DNA of 64,000 nt from Methanobacteriaceae archaeon (GCA_030016715.1 JASEJD010000005.1:62001-126000); one strand, 5' to 3'. Positions 9,359-19,197 are shown, counted from the stretch's first letter. Notes: a model not told the origin generated them from the letters alone. Translations and numbers: made by a program.

Positions 9359-9771
9359 TTAAATTTCTGGAACATACCCATCAATGGCCAGATATTTCCT
9401 CTGACGCAGATAAATAACGGGAATATTCTTTAGACGTGCTTTTCTACGTAATTCACGGTCATTTGTACACAAAACTTTTGATATTCTTAGAAGAGCATCA
9501 TCTACTTTCTCGTTTTTTTTCAATTTAATCTCTATAATTTTAACTGGTTCTGATGATGCAATTTTAAGGGCTACTGATGCAGCAATTCTATTTTTACCTT
9601 TACTATGATTCTTTATCTTTTCTAGTTCTCTAATAACAATCGAAGGAACTATAAATTTATATGAAGGTATTTTCTGCTCTAATTCACTAATTATATCTAC
9701 ATTGAATTGAGCAGGTATCATAAAAAATTTGCATCAAGAATGGCTTCTTTAGGCTTATTTGATGATACCAT
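9359..9771 (-). CDS. PIN-domain nuclease (Fcf1/Utp24-like) split by a -1 frameshift
   Basis: Two overlapping frames together encode one family-typical protein. Frame one starts at ATG 9771 (inside the eif2g 3 prime end, with GGAGG upstream) and reads [17 protein letters not shown] before TGA. The -1 frame continues [16 protein letters not shown] to the stop at 9359 (120 aa). The joined protein has ILDANFLMIPAQF, the start expected of archaeal PIN proteins next to aIF2-gamma, with the first catalytic Asp in the ILD motif; the second half has [11 protein letters not shown]. The junction is TTTTTTA followed by TGA, with ATG overlapping it. Possible explanations are programmed slippage, stop-start reinitiation, a real mutation or a one-base sequence error. 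The family is linked to rRNA processing and RNA quality control. Confidence 0.8.
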
Positions 9772-10969
9772 AACCAATTAACCTCCATCTAGCACCTACA
9801 CGTCTGCTTAAAGCTACTCTTTGACCGGATTCTGCACAGACTGGCAGTTTAAGTTTTACATCAGCATCTTTCTCACGGGCACTGGTGACAACACCAATAG
9901 TTGTAGTAGTTCCCGCATTTATCATTAAAGGTTCTCCTGTTTTTATAGGTTCCACTTTTCTTTCTTCTTTTGTACCTACCACCCGGTCTAACAAGTTAGT
10001 CTTCATGGTAAATTCATGAAGAATGGGAGGTAAAGTACCTGGTTTTCCAGCAACCGATCCAGATAGTGAATCTGCTTTAGTTAATGCAGGGTCTAAAAGT
10101 GTTCCTACACCGACCAATCCTCCAGGACCTACTTCTTCAACTGATTCTCCACCAGCAATCAAACCAGTTATGGTGGAATTTAAGCTTTTCCATTCTTTTT
10201 TAATCTGTATACCTGGTTTTATTTCTAGTTCATCTCCAACTTTTAATTTGCCCTGTACCAGTGAACCACCAATAACTCCACCTACAATATCTTTTGGAGG
10301 ACATCCAGGTTTATTAATATCAAAAGATCGAGCTACATACATCCTGGCAGGTTTCCTTATCTGTCTGCGGGGAGTTCTTATTTTTTCTTGAATAAGTTCA
10401 ATGAGAATATCTATATTTGCACCTTGCTGGGCTGAAACTGGAATTATAGGAGCATCTTCAGCACATGTTCCTTTAACAAATTCTTTAATTTCATTATAGC
10501 TTTCTATAGCTCTCTCTTTGGATACTATGTCAATTTTGTTTTGAACCACAATAACATTGGTTACCCCGATAACATCAAGGGCCATTAAATGTTCTTTAGT
10601 TTGAGGTTGGGGACATGGTTCGTTTGCTGCAATTACCAGCACGGCTCCGTCCATTATAGCAGCACCAGATAACATAGTAGCCATCAGAGTTTCGTGTCCG
10701 GGTGCATCTACAAATGATACCTTTCTTAGCATTTCAGTTTCTGCTCCGCAGTGTTCACAAATTAATGCAGTGGTGAAACATTGGGGAGCTGGACACTCCA
10801 AACATCGACGGAAGGTTATATCAGCATAACCTAATCTTATCGATATTCCTCTTTTTGTCTCCTCACTATGAGTATCCGTCCAAATTCCTGAAAGGGCTTT
10901 CGTTAAAGTTGTTTTACCATGGTCTACATGACCTACAAGCCCAATGTTTATCTCTGATTGTATTTTCAC
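9755..10969 (-). CDS. eif2g: Translation initiation factor aIF2 gamma subunit
   Basis: 404 aa GTPase that delivers initiator Met-tRNA to the ribosome together with the alpha and beta subunits. G1 motif [10 protein letters not shown] near residue 13, G3 DAPGHE, G4 NKID, and the family-specific zinc knuckle ([14 protein letters not shown]) inserted before G3. Domains II and III follow normally to GYGIIK. Preceded by rps6e with a 28-base gap; its last 17 bases overlap the start of the PIN gene. Confidence 0.97.
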   Translation of the reverse strand: MKIQSEINIGLVGHVDHGKTTLTKALSGIWTDTHSEETKRGISIRLGYADITFRRCLECPAPQCFTTALICEHCGAETEMLRKVSFVDAPGHETLMATMLSGAAIMDGAVLVIAANEPCPQPQTKEHLMALDVIGVTNVIVVQNKIDIVSKERAIESYNEIKEFVKGTCAEDAPIIPVSAQQGANIDILIELIQEKIRTPRRQIRKPARMYVARSFDINKPGCPPKDIVGGVIGGSLVQGKLKVGDELEIKPGIQIKKEWKSLNSTITGLIAGGESVEEVGPGGLVGVGTLLDPALTKADSLSGSVAGKPGTLPPILHEFTMKTNLLDRVVGTKEERKVEPIKTGEPLMINAGTTTTIGVVTSAREKDADVKLKLPVCAESGQRVALSRRVGARWRLIGYGIIK

Positions 10970-10997
10970 AGATTACACCCGAATTCATTTGTTAAAA

Positions 10998-11378
10998 TCA
11001 TTCTTCTTTAACTTCTAGAATTTTTTCCAGACTTTTTTTCCCTTTTTCAGTAATAACAGTGTTAACTTGGACGATATCATCAGAAATAGTGTTTCCACGG
11101 ACAGTCTTTCTTCTTCTTTCTCCTTTTCTCCCAGGTCTGTATCCTATACCCCCTGAAGTAAGGGTTTTAATCCTTCTAGGTCCGCTTATATCTTTTTTCA
11201 TTGGAAAACCGTTTTTATCGCTTCCACCTGTAATTTTTAGTTTATATCCAGTTAGACCAATATCTGATGCATCAAATTCCTCACCAAGAGTTAATCCAAT
11301 TAACTTTTTTGATTGTTTAGCATCAATCTCAATCTGATGGCTTTTTTCCTTATCTGAAATCACCAATTTAAATGCCAA
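10998..11378 (-). CDS. rps6e: 30S ribosomal protein S6e
   Basis: 126 aa, archaeal length (the eukaryotic C-terminal extension is absent). Begins MAFKLVISDKEKSHQIEID and contains FDASDIGLTGYKLKITGGSD and GFPMKKDISGP, the S6e core. Part of the small subunit. Sits between infB and eif2g, a classic archaeal arrangement. A GGAGGAG ribosome binding site precedes the ATG. Confidence 0.97.
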   Translation of the reverse strand: MAFKLVISDKEKSHQIEIDAKQSKKLIGLTLGEEFDASDIGLTGYKLKITGGSDKNGFPMKKDISGPRRIKTLTSGGIGYRPGRKGERRRKTVRGNTISDDIVQVNTVITEKGKKSLEKILEVKEE

Positions 11379-11480
11379 AATATCTCCTCCTTCTTAATTC
11401 ATGGTTTATGATATTTATCCATATTTATTGTTTTCTATCTATAATATTCAACATAACTATCTTTTTTTTAGTCTCTAGGT

Positions 11481-13259
11481 TTAATAGGCTCCCCAATCAG
11501 GCTCAATTTTCCTTTTAATTTCTAGGGTATTATGAAGTGTTTCATATTCATCTTCAGTGAGTTTATTTTTTAGTTCTGTTTCAAGTATTTTATAATGTTT
11601 TTCGGGGATGTCAACATATAGTACATCTCCCTCTTCAAAATTTTTATTAAAAACTGCATCTTTTATTGCCATTGCAACTTGCTGGCCCTTAGATACAGAT
11701 TTTTTGTTATCTCCCTTGTCTTGCATACTTTCCACTTTACCAACAATAGTTCCATCCTCTCTTATAAGGGTGTAACCTTGTTTGATGGTTCCACTTAAAA
11801 CTTCGATCCCAGCAATGGCTGGTTTACTATAACGGAAGACCAATTTAGGAATTATTCTTATCTTTCCAGGTTTAATAATGGCATCAAGCCATTTTTTCCT
11901 TTTTTCTTCTTTTGATTCCTTAATCCAAGCTTCATAATCTTCGGTTATCTGGTATATTACATTTCCAGCGAAAACTTTTATATTGGAAGATTTGATCTCC
12001 TCTAAAGCAGAGGGTAGTATTTTCACATTAAATGCGATTATCACACCGTGCAGGGGATCTTCATTTTTAACAATATTCGCATCAAAAACATCTCTACGGG
12101 ACACGTCACCTATATCAGCAATCCTAATTGGTATTTTCATAGTTTTTAATAGATTAACTAATGCCTCTAATGATCCAAGAGTGTCCGCTTTTACAGTCAC
12201 TCCCATCTCATCAGTGTCGATTTTAATGTCTTCAACTTCTTTTAAAAGATCTTCTTTTACTTGGGCAACATCATTTTTTGCTACAATAAGTGGTGAACCA
12301 GCAACTACATTTTCTATATTAGGCGCTACAATTTTGATTCCCGCAGCTGCTACTACTTCTTCAACCTTCTGAAATTTTTTCTTCGAATCTCTTATCTCTT
12401 CTAAGGCTCGGGGCTTTAATAGGGATCGTATTTTTGTAATTATAACATCTTCACTGGCCATTAATGCAATTTTATCGTTCTTCTTTAGAATTCCATCGTA
12501 GATGACTGCGTCGATTGTTAAACCAAGGCCAACTTCCTCTTTTACTTCCAGTATACTGCCTTTACCTGGAGCGGTTGTCTCTATTTGTAACTGTGCTTTT
12601 AAGTATTGTTGGGCCAGTCCCATAAGCATAGTTAAAAGTTCAGGTATTCCTTCCCCATTAACAGCACTTATAGGAATTATACTTATCATTTTTGCAAAAT
12701 CTTCCACCCGATCAAATCTTTCTGATTCAAATCCTTCATCATGTAAGATTCCAACCAGTTCATATAACTTAGTTTCAAGTGCTTGTTGGACACTAGAAGG
12801 CTGCTTAGAAAAACTTTCTAGAAATGTTTTTCCATGGTTGGTTTCCCAGCCATATATTTTATCGATTTTATTGGCAGCAACAATAAAAGGAGTTTTATAC
12901 ATTTTTAAAATATTTAATGCTTCATATGTTTGGGGTTTAAACCCCTCATTTATATCTACAATTAGAATAGCCAGATCAGCAAGTGCTCCTCCTCTTTTTC
13001 GAAGCGTAGTAAATGCTTCATGTCCGGGAGTGTCAATGAAAAAAAGTCCTGGAAGGGACTCTTTAATATCAAATTTTTTTAGGAAATCACCACATATATT
13101 TTCAATTACTTCAATAGGAATTTCAGTGGCACCAATATGTTGGGTTATACCACCTGCTTCCTTTTGAGCAATGGCACTGCCCCTTATATAATCTAATAGA
13201 CTGGTTTTACCATGGTCTACATGACCTAAGACAGATACTATTGGTGATCTTATCTTCAT
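11481..13259 (-). CDS. infB: Translation initiation factor aIF5B (IF2 homologue)
   Basis: 592 aa GTPase that promotes ribosomal subunit joining. G1 [17 protein letters not shown]2 region [13 protein letters not shown]3 [13 protein letters not shown]4 NKIDKIYGW; the C-terminal domains end in EPDWGAY. The long N-terminal extension of bacterial and eukaryotic homologues is lacking, as is normal in archaea. No intein is present at the G1 site, where some archaea have one. Strong ribosome binding site GGAGG before ATG. Confidence 0.97.
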   Translation of the reverse strand: MKIRSPIVSVLGHVDHGKTSLLDYIRGSAIAQKEAGGITQHIGATEIPIEVIENICGDFLKKFDIKESLPGLFFIDTPGHEAFTTLRKRGGALADLAILIVDINEGFKPQTYEALNILKMYKTPFIVAANKIDKIYGWETNHGKTFLESFSKQPSSVQQALETKLYELVGILHDEGFESERFDRVEDFAKMISIIPISAVNGEGIPELLTMLMGLAQQYLKAQLQIETTAPGKGSILEVKEEVGLGLTIDAVIYDGILKKNDKIALMASEDVIITKIRSLLKPRALEEIRDSKKKFQKVEEVVAAAGIKIVAPNIENVVAGSPLIVAKNDVAQVKEDLLKEVEDIKIDTDEMGVTVKADTLGSLEALVNLLKTMKIPIRIADIGDVSRRDVFDANIVKNEDPLHGVIIAFNVKILPSALEEIKSSNIKVFAGNVIYQITEDYEAWIKESKEEKRKKWLDAIIKPGKIRIIPKLVFRYSKPAIAGIEVLSGTIKQGYTLIREDGTIVGKVESMQDKGDNKKSVSKGQQVAMAIKDAVFNKNFEEGDVLYVDIPEKHYKILETELKNKLTEDEYETLHNTLEIKRKIEPDWGAY

Positions 13260-13309
13260 TTAAACCTCCAAGTTCAAAAAAGGGGGGGATGGAATTTATG
13301 TAATTAATT

Positions 13310-13765
13310 TCAACCTTCATATATTAAATGTTCATCTGGCATCTGGTAAGGGCAGATTTCAGATTTATCAAAAAATAAGGCTATTTCTCTTTTTGCAGAT
13401 TGGACTGAATCAGAAGCATGTATTATGTTTCTTCCAGTATCCAGGGCGAAATCGCCCCTTATAGTTCCTAAATCAGCTTCTTTAGGGTTAGTTGCTCCGA
13501 CCATTTTTCTTATAAGACTTATACATTCATCTCCTTCTATTACCATTGCTAAAACTGCAGAAGATGTAATGTATTCTACTAGATCATTAAAGAAAGGTTT
13601 TTCTTTATGTTCGCTGTAGTGTTCTTTAGCCAGATCCTGGCTGATGTCCAGCATTTTAGCTGCAACAATTTTAAGGCCCCGTTTTTCGAATCTGCTAATA
13701 ACTTCACCTATAAGTCTGCGTTTTACTGCATCGGGTTTTATCATTACAAAGCTTTTTTCAATCAT
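13310..13765 (-). CDS. ndk: Nucleoside diphosphate kinase
   Basis: 151 aa. Transfers the gamma phosphate of ATP to nucleoside diphosphates. Catalytic His in NIIHASDSV; family start [19 protein letters not shown]. Its ATG overlaps the stop codon of rpl24e (ATGA), and it lies between rpl24e and infB as in many euryarchaea. Confidence 0.97.
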   Translation of the reverse strand: MIEKSFVMIKPDAVKRRLIGEVISRFEKRGLKIVAAKMLDISQDLAKEHYSEHKEKPFFNDLVEYITSSAVLAMVIEGDECISLIRKMVGATNPKEADLGTIRGDFALDTGRNIIHASDSVQSAKREIALFFDKSEICPYQMPDEHLIYEG

Positions 13766-13923
13766 TTTTTAACCCATTTGACCTTTCTTGGAACTCTTTT
13801 TAAATTAATCATATTTTTTTCACATTTACTACTGCAGAAAAAGTACACTGTACCATCTTTTTTAACGTACATGGTTCCTGTACCTTCTGGAATATTTTCG
13901 TGGCAGAATGAACATTCTCTCAT
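13762..13923 (-). CDS. rpl24e: 50S ribosomal protein L24e
   Basis: 53 aa zinc protein ([20 protein letters not shown] and [12 protein letters not shown]), with the C2C2 spacing of archaeal L24e. The stop codon overlaps the ndk start. Preceded by AAAGGTGTTTAAA, a good ribosome binding site, and 17 bases after rps28e. Confidence 0.96.
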   Translation of the reverse strand: MRECSFCHENIPEGTGTMYVKKDGTVYFFCSSKCEKNMINLKRVPRKVKWVKK

Positions 13924-13940
13924 TTTAAACACCTTTTAGT

Positions 13941-14147
13941 TTAAGGGGTACGTATTTCCTTAGCCTCTCTTATTGTATCCAGTAACATTAATATGTCACC
14001 TTCTCTTATAGGCCCCATAACATTTCTAGTTAATATCCTACCCTTATCTCGTCCTTCCATTATTCTGCACTTGATCTGCATGACTTCTCCAGTCATCCCA
14101 GTTCTTTTTAGAACTTCGATCACTTCTGCTGGAGTTCCTTCTTCCAT
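13941..14147 (-). CDS. rps28e: 30S ribosomal protein S28e
   Basis: 68 aa. Recognised by [20 protein letters not shown] and [18 protein letters not shown], the conserved OB fold of S28e. Follows rpl7ae with a 68-base gap and precedes rpl24e; this L7Ae-S28e-L24e-Ndk order is conserved across euryarchaea. Confidence 0.97.
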   Translation of the reverse strand: MEEGTPAEVIEVLKRTGMTGEVMQIKCRIMEGRDKGRILTRNVMGPIREGDILMLLDTIREAKEIRTP

Positions 14148-14215
14148 ATAATCACCTGATATAATTAAAGTGAGAAAGGCATATGCCTTTCAATAAATCT
14201 TGTATTGTAATAAAA

Positions 14216-14587
14216 CTATTTTTTAAGTTCTTCAACTTTTTCCACAACATCTTTTACAAGATCTTCAGCTTCACCAGCTTCTACTATACAAGCAGACGCG
14301 GTGCCTACATTTAAACCTGCTCCTGCTCCTACTTCATCTTTAGTAGGTAAGTATACGTATGGAATTTCCTTTTCTTCAGCAAGCACAGGGATGTGAGCTA
14401 CTATTTCAGCTGGGTCAACATCTTCAGCCACTAATACTAGTGCTGCATTACCTCTTTCAATTGCCTTGGTAACTTCGTTGGTACCTTTTGCTATTTTACC
14501 TGTTTCTCTTGCTATTTCTAATGCTTCAGATGCTTTGTCAGCTATCTCTTGTGGTACGTCAAATTTTACATATATTGGTTTTGCCAT
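14216..14587 (-). CDS. rpl7ae: 50S ribosomal protein L7Ae
   Basis: 123 aa. Binds kink-turns in 23S rRNA, in box C/D and H/ACA guide RNAs and in RNase P. Family features: [34 protein letters not shown] and [12 protein letters not shown]. The start at 14587 (MAKPIYVKF) is preferred over an ATG 6 bases upstream because GGAGGT lies 8 bases before it but only 2 bases before the other. First gene of the long minus-strand operon; its leader may contain a kink-turn for self-regulation. Confidence 0.97.
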   Translation of the reverse strand: MAKPIYVKFDVPQEIADKASEALEIARETGKIAKGTNEVTKAIERGNAALVLVAEDVDPAEIVAHIPVLAEEKEIPYVYLPTKDEVGAGAGLNVGTASACIVEAGEAEDLVKDVVEKVEELKK

Positions 14588-14600
14588 TTTCATTTACCTC

Positions 14601-14640
14601 CTTTTTCATCTGGTTTTTTTACCATCCATCAGCAAATCAT
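14601..14640 (-). promoter_or_regulatory. Leader of rpl7ae with possible kink-turn-like hairpin
   Basis: Read on the minus strand, a 4-bp stem UGGU/ACCA closes a loop of six A. GA dinucleotides flank it on both sides (GA before UGGU, GA after ACCA), preceded by a 3-base AUG bulge. This is the order of a kink-turn, the motif L7Ae binds. The second (C) stem is poor, so this is a tentative call. It ends just before the GGAGGT ribosome binding site. Confidence 0.35.
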
Positions 14641-14650
14641 ACTTTTACAT

Positions 14651-14664
14651 AGAATATAAAAGTT
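14651..14664 (-). promoter_or_regulatory. TATA/BRE-like promoter of the rpl7ae operon
   Basis: On the minus strand CAACTTTTATATTC combines a BRE-like purine/C stretch with a TATA box about 66-70 bases before the rpl7ae ATG. Transcription would begin near 14630, giving a leader of about 40 bases that contains the possible kink-turn. No other convincing TATA box lies closer. Confidence 0.45.
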
Positions 14665-15080
14665 GTTGCCAAATATGATTAAATGACTTCAAAGAAATCA
14701 GAATCTAATTTTCAAACTTAAATAATTTATTTTAAATATTAAAAGAAAATTAGCAATTAACTGTTAATATATTATCCCTTATATAGTTTTTCTATAAATC
14801 ATTACTATTACCTTAAATTATTAATATTAGCTCTTTTTTTTGTCATAATATATAATTTTTCATGGATTAAGAATTATTTTTAGATTAAATAAACTAATAA
14901 ACATTTCTACATCCCTTGTTATAATATTTTTTTAATAGCTTAAAAACAGTACCATTTATATTAATTAAAAGTTTCAGCATCAAAATGGAATAATAATCTG
15001 GGATTTAATTATCTTTAATTAATATTATGAAGAAAAATAAAAATTTAAGGGAAAAAAAGATTTTGGGATGAATTAGGTAA
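14665..15080. other. AT-rich intergenic stretch with no gene seen
   Basis: About 415 bases between the rpl7ae promoter and the histone gene end. Very AT-rich with many short A and T runs, no ORF with a ribosome binding site, no tRNA-like cloverleaf and no strong hairpin. T-rich tracts downstream of the histone stop could serve for archaeal transcription termination. Confidence 0.6.
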
Positions 15081-15284
15081 TTATAACTTTTTTACAACCA
15101 TTTCAATATCTGATGCTTTAATGGTTTTTCTTCCAGCATGTTTTGCTAATTTAACAGCTTCAGAAGCTATTTCTTCCCCCATTTCTTCTAGAGCTTTTGC
15201 TAATTCTTCTCTAGCGTCGTCACTTACTCTTTCTGCACCCGCATTTTTTATTATTCTTCCTATTGGAGCAATTGGTAATTCCAT
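15081..15284 (-). CDS. Archaeal histone (HMf family)
   Basis: 67 aa single histone fold: [20 protein letters not shown], then the long middle helix and [16 protein letters not shown]. Dimers wrap DNA in archaeal nucleosomes and hypernucleosomes. GAGGTGAT precedes the ATG. Monocistronic with its own TATA box; a 30-bp triple repeat lies about 85 bases upstream. Confidence 0.98.
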   Translation of the reverse strand: MELPIAPIGRIIKNAGAERVSDDAREELAKALEEMGEEIASEAVKLAKHAGRKTIKASDIEMVVKKL

Positions 15285-15330
15285 AATTAATCACCTCATT
15301 CTATGTAATATAGTGTGTGTTTATATTCCT

Positions 15331-15344
15331 ATATATATTTATCG
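15331..15344 (-). promoter_or_regulatory. TATA box of the histone gene
   Basis: Minus strand CGATAAATATATAT about 47-60 bases upstream of the histone ATG. Expected transcription start near 15306, leaving a short leader that contains the GAGGTGAT ribosome binding site. Position and sequence fit an archaeal core promoter. Confidence 0.5.
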
Positions 15345-15367
15345 TTTTTCTCATTGATTTTTAGGAC

Positions 15368-15457
15368 AACTATATGATCTTGGGCAAGTTTATGGCTAAG
15401 TATAAGATCATTGCTTATTATCTGGCAAACTATATGATCTTTGCTCATCATAAAAAA
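15368..15457. repeat. Three degenerate 30-bp tandem repeats
   Basis: Units start at 15368, 15398 and 15428 with AACTATATGATCTTGG, AAGTATAAGATCATTG and AACTATATGATCTTTG; spacing is exactly 30 bp. Read on the plus strand they stay in one open frame (ATG 15374 to stop 15488-15490, 38 aa) giving a 10-residue peptide repeat such as ANYMI and AKYKI. They lie between the histone promoter and the end of thrC. Confidence 0.6.
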
Positions 15458-15541
15458 ATTAGGATAATATTTGAACTCCATTTTAAATAAGAATTAAAAA
15501 TAGAAAAGAGAGTTCGTATGATGTTTTAATCTAAAAAGTGT

Positions 15542-16738
15542 TCATAATCCGCTAATAAATTTTGATAATTTATCGATATCAGCATCTATCTCAACTGGCT
15601 CAGTACAAGCATTTATGGCAGTGTTAGGATCCTTTAGAAGATGTCCAGTAACAATACATACAATCTTCTCATTCTTATCAACCACCCCTTTTTCAACCAG
15701 TTTGATTAAACCGGCTATTGAAGCAGCCGAGGCGGGTTCTACGCCTATACCTTCAGTTCGCGCCAGAAGCTTTTGGGCGCTTAAAATTTCTTCATCAGAA
15801 ACTGTTTCAGCATAACCATCCGATTCATTAATGGCCCTTATGGCTTTAAGTGCACTCACCGGCGCACCAATTCTTATGGCAGTGGCCACAGTTTCCGGGT
15901 TTTCAAAGGGAACAATATCCTCTTTACCATTTTCAAATGCCTTTACAATAGGTGCAGCTCCCTCAGCCTGTATACCAGTCATCATAGGCAAATCTTCCAT
16001 AAAGCCGGCTCTATGGAATTCTTTGATTCCCTTCCATATGGCTGATATGTTTCCAGCATTTCCCACTGGAAGTATAATTCTATCTGGAGACTGCCAGCCT
16101 AGATCATCAACTATTTCGTATCCAATAGTCTTTTGTCCCTCTAATCGGTAGGGATTTACAGAATTTAAAAGATATAATTCACCTTCCAGTGCCAGGGCAG
16201 TAACTGCTTCTAAAGCTTCATCAAAGTTTCCCTTTACTGATATTACATCAGCACCATGAAACATGGCTTGGGCTAACTTTCCCAGTGCAACTTTTCCAGA
16301 GGGTAGAAGTACAATACATCTTAGCCCCGCCCTAGCAGCATAGGCCGCCAGTGAAGCAGAGGTATTACCTGTTGATGCGCAACCCACAGCATTTACTCCA
16401 AGTTCAAGAGCCTTGCTGATACCTACACTCATTCCTCTATCCTTAAAGCTTCCAGTTGGATTAGAACCTTCAACTTTTACATGTAACTCTACACCAAGTT
16501 TCTCACCTAATTTTTCACATTTACAAAATGGTGTTCCACCTTCCTGGAGGGTTACAATAGATGATTCATTAACCGGCATAAATTCTTTATATTTCCACAT
16601 AGTGGATTTTCTGCAGTTAAAAATTTCTTTAGAAACATCCACATCACATATAACTTCCAGTATTGATCCACAGTTATTACACGTGTAAATTATATTATCA
16701 TCTTCATATTCCATACCACAACTGATACATTTAATCAT
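15542..16738 (-). CDS. thrC: Threonine synthase
   Basis: 398 aa PLP enzyme converting O-phosphohomoserine to threonine. An N-terminal zinc ribbon (CISCGMEYEDD, CNNCGS) is typical of archaeal ThrC. The PLP-binding lysine is in NPTGSFKDRGMS; GCASTGNTSASLAAYAARAG and LPVGNAGNIS bind substrate and the PLP phosphate. Start ATG 16738 with GGTGAA upstream. Stands alone between the histone and the SpoIIM-like gene. Confidence 0.95.
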   Translation of the reverse strand: MIKCISCGMEYEDDNIIYTCNNCGSILEVICDVDVSKEIFNCRKSTMWKYKEFMPVNESSIVTLQEGGTPFCKCEKLGEKLGVELHVKVEGSNPTGSFKDRGMSVGISKALELGVNAVGCASTGNTSASLAAYAARAGLRCIVLLPSGKVALGKLAQAMFHGADVISVKGNFDEALEAVTALALEGELYLLNSVNPYRLEGQKTIGYEIVDDLGWQSPDRIILPVGNAGNISAIWKGIKEFHRAGFMEDLPMMTGIQAEGAAPIVKAFENGKEDIVPFENPETVATAIRIGAPVSALKAIRAINESDGYAETVSDEEILSAQKLLARTEGIGVEPASAASIAGLIKLVEKGVVDKNEKIVCIVTGHLLKDPNTAINACTEPVEIDADIDKLSKFISGL

Positions 16739-16854
16739 TTTTTCACCAACAAATGAATTCTGATATTAATTTTATAAAATGAAAACCTTAAAATATAAAA
16801 TAAGGTTCTAGCAATATCAACCTTTATTTTATTGTGTTCTAAAACATTTTTTTA

Positions 16855-17496
16855 TTATATTATACTTTGAACATATGTAGCCCATGGTAGGGTTAGGTTT
16901 GCCTCAATAATTGATCCAATAAACAGTAAAACAACTGCAATTAGGAATAGGTACAATGATTCTTTAAATTCATCCTGATTTTTCTTGAAAATATATCCAA
17001 ACTTTTCCATTATTGATCCATACCATGTTTCATACAACATTCCATCAATAAAGTAATAAACTGTAGTAGCCAGCCTAAAACCAGCCGCACCGGCGACAAT
17101 AATGGCTATAACTTCAACAATACCATGGGGAATGGTGTATATGATAAAATCTCCTAATGGAACCTTAGATGCTACATAGCCTATAAACGCACCATTTATT
17201 ACCAGGAAAATGGCGGTGAATGATCCTAGTAAAAGCCCACCCCCATAAATAATTAGCGCTATACGAATGTTATTTAAAAATATGGGGATAGTTTCCAGTT
17301 TAATTTCTCCACTACGAGCACCTTCTTGAAGATCTTTGAAAATTGTTCCGAAATACTGATCTATACTGCTAAAAATTCCTGATAGAAAATATCCAATAAA
17401 TATAGACCCTATAAATATAGCTGCGGAAAGGAAAAGGAATTTTTCGTTTCTACGGTATAGTGCTCCAATTGTACTTTCAAATTTTTCTTTCTTCAC
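16855..17496 (-). CDS. SpoIIM/DUF95 family membrane protein
   Basis: 213 aa with about five membrane helices (around 20-45, 78-102, 108-130, 135-165 and 185-205). The segment FIGYVASKVPLGDFIIYTIPHGIVEVI with conserved PHGIVE is diagnostic of the stage II sporulation protein M family, which in archaea has no known sporulation role. Related proteins may act in membrane remodelling or transport. It follows trpS after 32 bases and may be co-transcribed with it. Confidence 0.85.
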   Translation of the reverse strand: MKKEKFESTIGALYRRNEKFLFLSAAIFIGSIFIGYFLSGIFSSIDQYFGTIFKDLQEGARSGEIKLETIPIFLNNIRIALIIYGGGLLLGSFTAIFLVINGAFIGYVASKVPLGDFIIYTIPHGIVEVIAIIVAGAAGFRLATTVYYFIDGMLYETWYGSIMEKFGYIFKKNQDEFKESLYLFLIAVVLLFIGSIIEANLTLPWATYVQSII

Positions 17497-17528
17497 TTAT
17501 ATTCCCCCACTCTATATGATAACGCTCA

Positions 17529-18623
17529 TTAACCATTCAATATTGTTGATGCAATTTCTTTGGCTTCATCTCTTTTACTTGCTAATTGATTAAAGTATTT
17601 TTTAATTATATTTGCTGATCTATTTTTACATTCACCACACATAAGTATACCGTTTTTACATTCATGATATATGTCTTCAAGTTCAGAATCAGATTTAATG
17701 AGATGATATAGTAAGAGTTCATAAACTACACATTTTTCAGGTTCTCCACCTTTTTGTCGTTGAATATCTAAACTTTCTCTTCCACCAGTCTTTGCAGTTC
17801 TAACTTTTTTTTCGGCTTCCTCTGGAGTATCACTAAGAAAAATTGCAGTTTTTGGTTTGCTGCTTGACATTTTATCACCAGTAAGTCCAGTTATAAATCG
17901 ATGATAAGTCGAGGAGGGTGTGATAAAATTATAATAGGATTTAAATCGCTCGGCAATATCCCGGGTAAGTCTTATATGGGGGTCCTGATCTGGTCCAACT
18001 GGGACCACGGTAGGTTTGGGACCTCCACAATCTTCCAGCTGAGGATGTATAATATCAGCCACCTGTATCAGGGGAACATATAGATGAGCAATATTAGTAC
18101 TTCCAGAGAAGCCATAAATAGCCTTCATTTCATTATAGTTAACCCTTTTTGAGAGAATGTATGCTAATTCACTTACTATTTTATTCTTTGATTGTAGATA
18201 AACATGTACATTACTTTTTTCTAGATCCAGTCCTAATGCAATGTAGTTGGTTATGTATTCATTAATGGCAAGTTCTTTGGAAGTTTCAAAGTCTATACCT
18301 CGAGCTGAATAGGATTCCATATCTGCAATGGGAATATAAATATCTGCACCCTGTTTCTCATACCAAATTAGCTGATCTACAACCATTTTATGGCCGATAT
18401 GCATCTTCCCACTGGGCATCATTCCACTTACAACTGCAAATTCTTTTTTTTCACGTATAGCTTTGATTATCTTACCGAAATCCCGGTGACCGAATATTAT
18501 ATTTCTTTTCATTAGCAAGTCAGGGTTAGGAATGTCATGGATTAATTCTGTAAAAGGTTTAATCCCAAATTGATTAACAAGCTTCTCATAGTCAATTATA
18601 GCTGAACTCCATGGATCAATCAA
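17529..18623 (-). CDS. trpS: Tryptophanyl-tRNA synthetase
   Basis: 364 aa class I synthetase of the archaeal/eukaryal type. HIGH motif is MHIGHK (in [15 protein letters not shown]), KMSKS motif is KMSSSKP. Charges tRNA-Trp. The start is set at TTG 18623 ([11 protein letters not shown]) because AAAGGTGAT lies just before it; an apparent GTG at 18632 is part of that site. C-terminal cysteines (CGECKNR) probably form a zinc-like knob. Downstream of endA with a short gap. Confidence 0.96.
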   Translation of the reverse strand: MIDPWSSAIIDYEKLVNQFGIKPFTELIHDIPNPDLLMKRNIIFGHRDFGKIIKAIREKKEFAVVSGMMPSGKMHIGHKMVVDQLIWYEKQGADIYIPIADMESYSARGIDFETSKELAINEYITNYIALGLDLEKSNVHVYLQSKNKIVSELAYILSKRVNYNEMKAIYGFSGSTNIAHLYVPLIQVADIIHPQLEDCGGPKPTVVPVGPDQDPHIRLTRDIAERFKSYYNFITPSSTYHRFITGLTGDKMSSSKPKTAIFLSDTPEEAEKKVRTAKTGGRESLDIQRQKGGEPEKCVVYELLLYHLIKSDSELEDIYHECKNGILMCGECKNRSANIIKKYFNQLASKRDEAKEIASTILNG

Positions 18624-18666
18624 AAAAATCACCTTTAATAATTAATTGCATATTATAATTATCAAC

Positions 18667-19170
18667 TTAAGGACGTATCCATTCAATATTGTAATAGGTT
18701 ATATCTCTTTCCTCGTCTACTACTGCAAGTAACAGTTTTTTATTAACACCATGAGCCACACGGGCATAACTTGAAAAATCAGAGGCAGATATCATAGAAT
18801 TTTCAGTTATAACTTTAACCAGGAAGTTAGAATGTCCTTCACCTGGAGATGTACCTCTTTCATATAAACGGAACTCGGAACCATATTTAAATCCAGTCTT
18901 AACAATATATCCCCTATTTCTAAGGTCTTTAAAAACAAGGTATTTATTGAATATCCTATTTTCATGGATTATCTGTTCCATTTCTTTTTTTTCCAGCTTT
19001 TTGTCATCTTTATAGATATCTATCTTATCTTTCTCCATTAGGAATAATGCTTCTATTAATGATAGCTGAAGCCCGTTAGGGGTGATTGTTCCATAATGAC
19101 TTTTCTCATTGAGAGTTACGGCTTTCGAATTTCTGAGGGTAACAATGTTATCTGATAACTCTGAGCGCAT
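18667..19170 (-). CDS. endA: tRNA-splicing endonuclease (homotetrameric type)
   Basis: 167 aa, the length of the alpha4 class. Removes introns from tRNA and rRNA precursors at bulge-helix-bulge sites. The catalytic triad is visible: Tyr in FRLYERGTSPG, His in GEGHSNFLVKV and Lys in VNKKLLLAVV. Start at ATG 19170; AGGTG 6 bases before it could be misread as a GTG start at 19179. Between hxlB and trpS, transcribed together. Confidence 0.95.
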   Translation of the reverse strand: MRSELSDNIVTLRNSKAVTLNEKSHYGTITPNGLQLSLIEALFLMEKDKIDIYKDDKKLEKKEMEQIIHENRIFNKYLVFKDLRNRGYIVKTGFKYGSEFRLYERGTSPGEGHSNFLVKVITENSMISASDFSSYARVAHGVNKKLLLAVVDEERDITYYNIEWIRP

Positions 19171-19197
19171 CAAAAACACCTATTTTTTTAGATGATT

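Noticed and set aside
9359-9721. Treating the PIN ORF from ATG 9721 as a complete gene
   Set aside because: It lacks the first strand and the first catalytic Asp, which are found intact in the overlapping upstream frame.
10023-13167. Long plus-strand open frames opposite eif2g, rps6e and infB
   Set aside because: Shadow frames of well-conserved genes with no ribosome binding sites or recognisable domains.
14588-15080. tRNA or small RNA in the long gap upstream of rpl7ae
   Set aside because: No cloverleaf, no conserved T-loop motif and no strong stem apart from the leader hairpin.
15368-15457. CRISPR array reading of the 30-bp repeats
   Set aside because: The units are directly adjacent without spacers, only three copies and degenerate; no cas genes.
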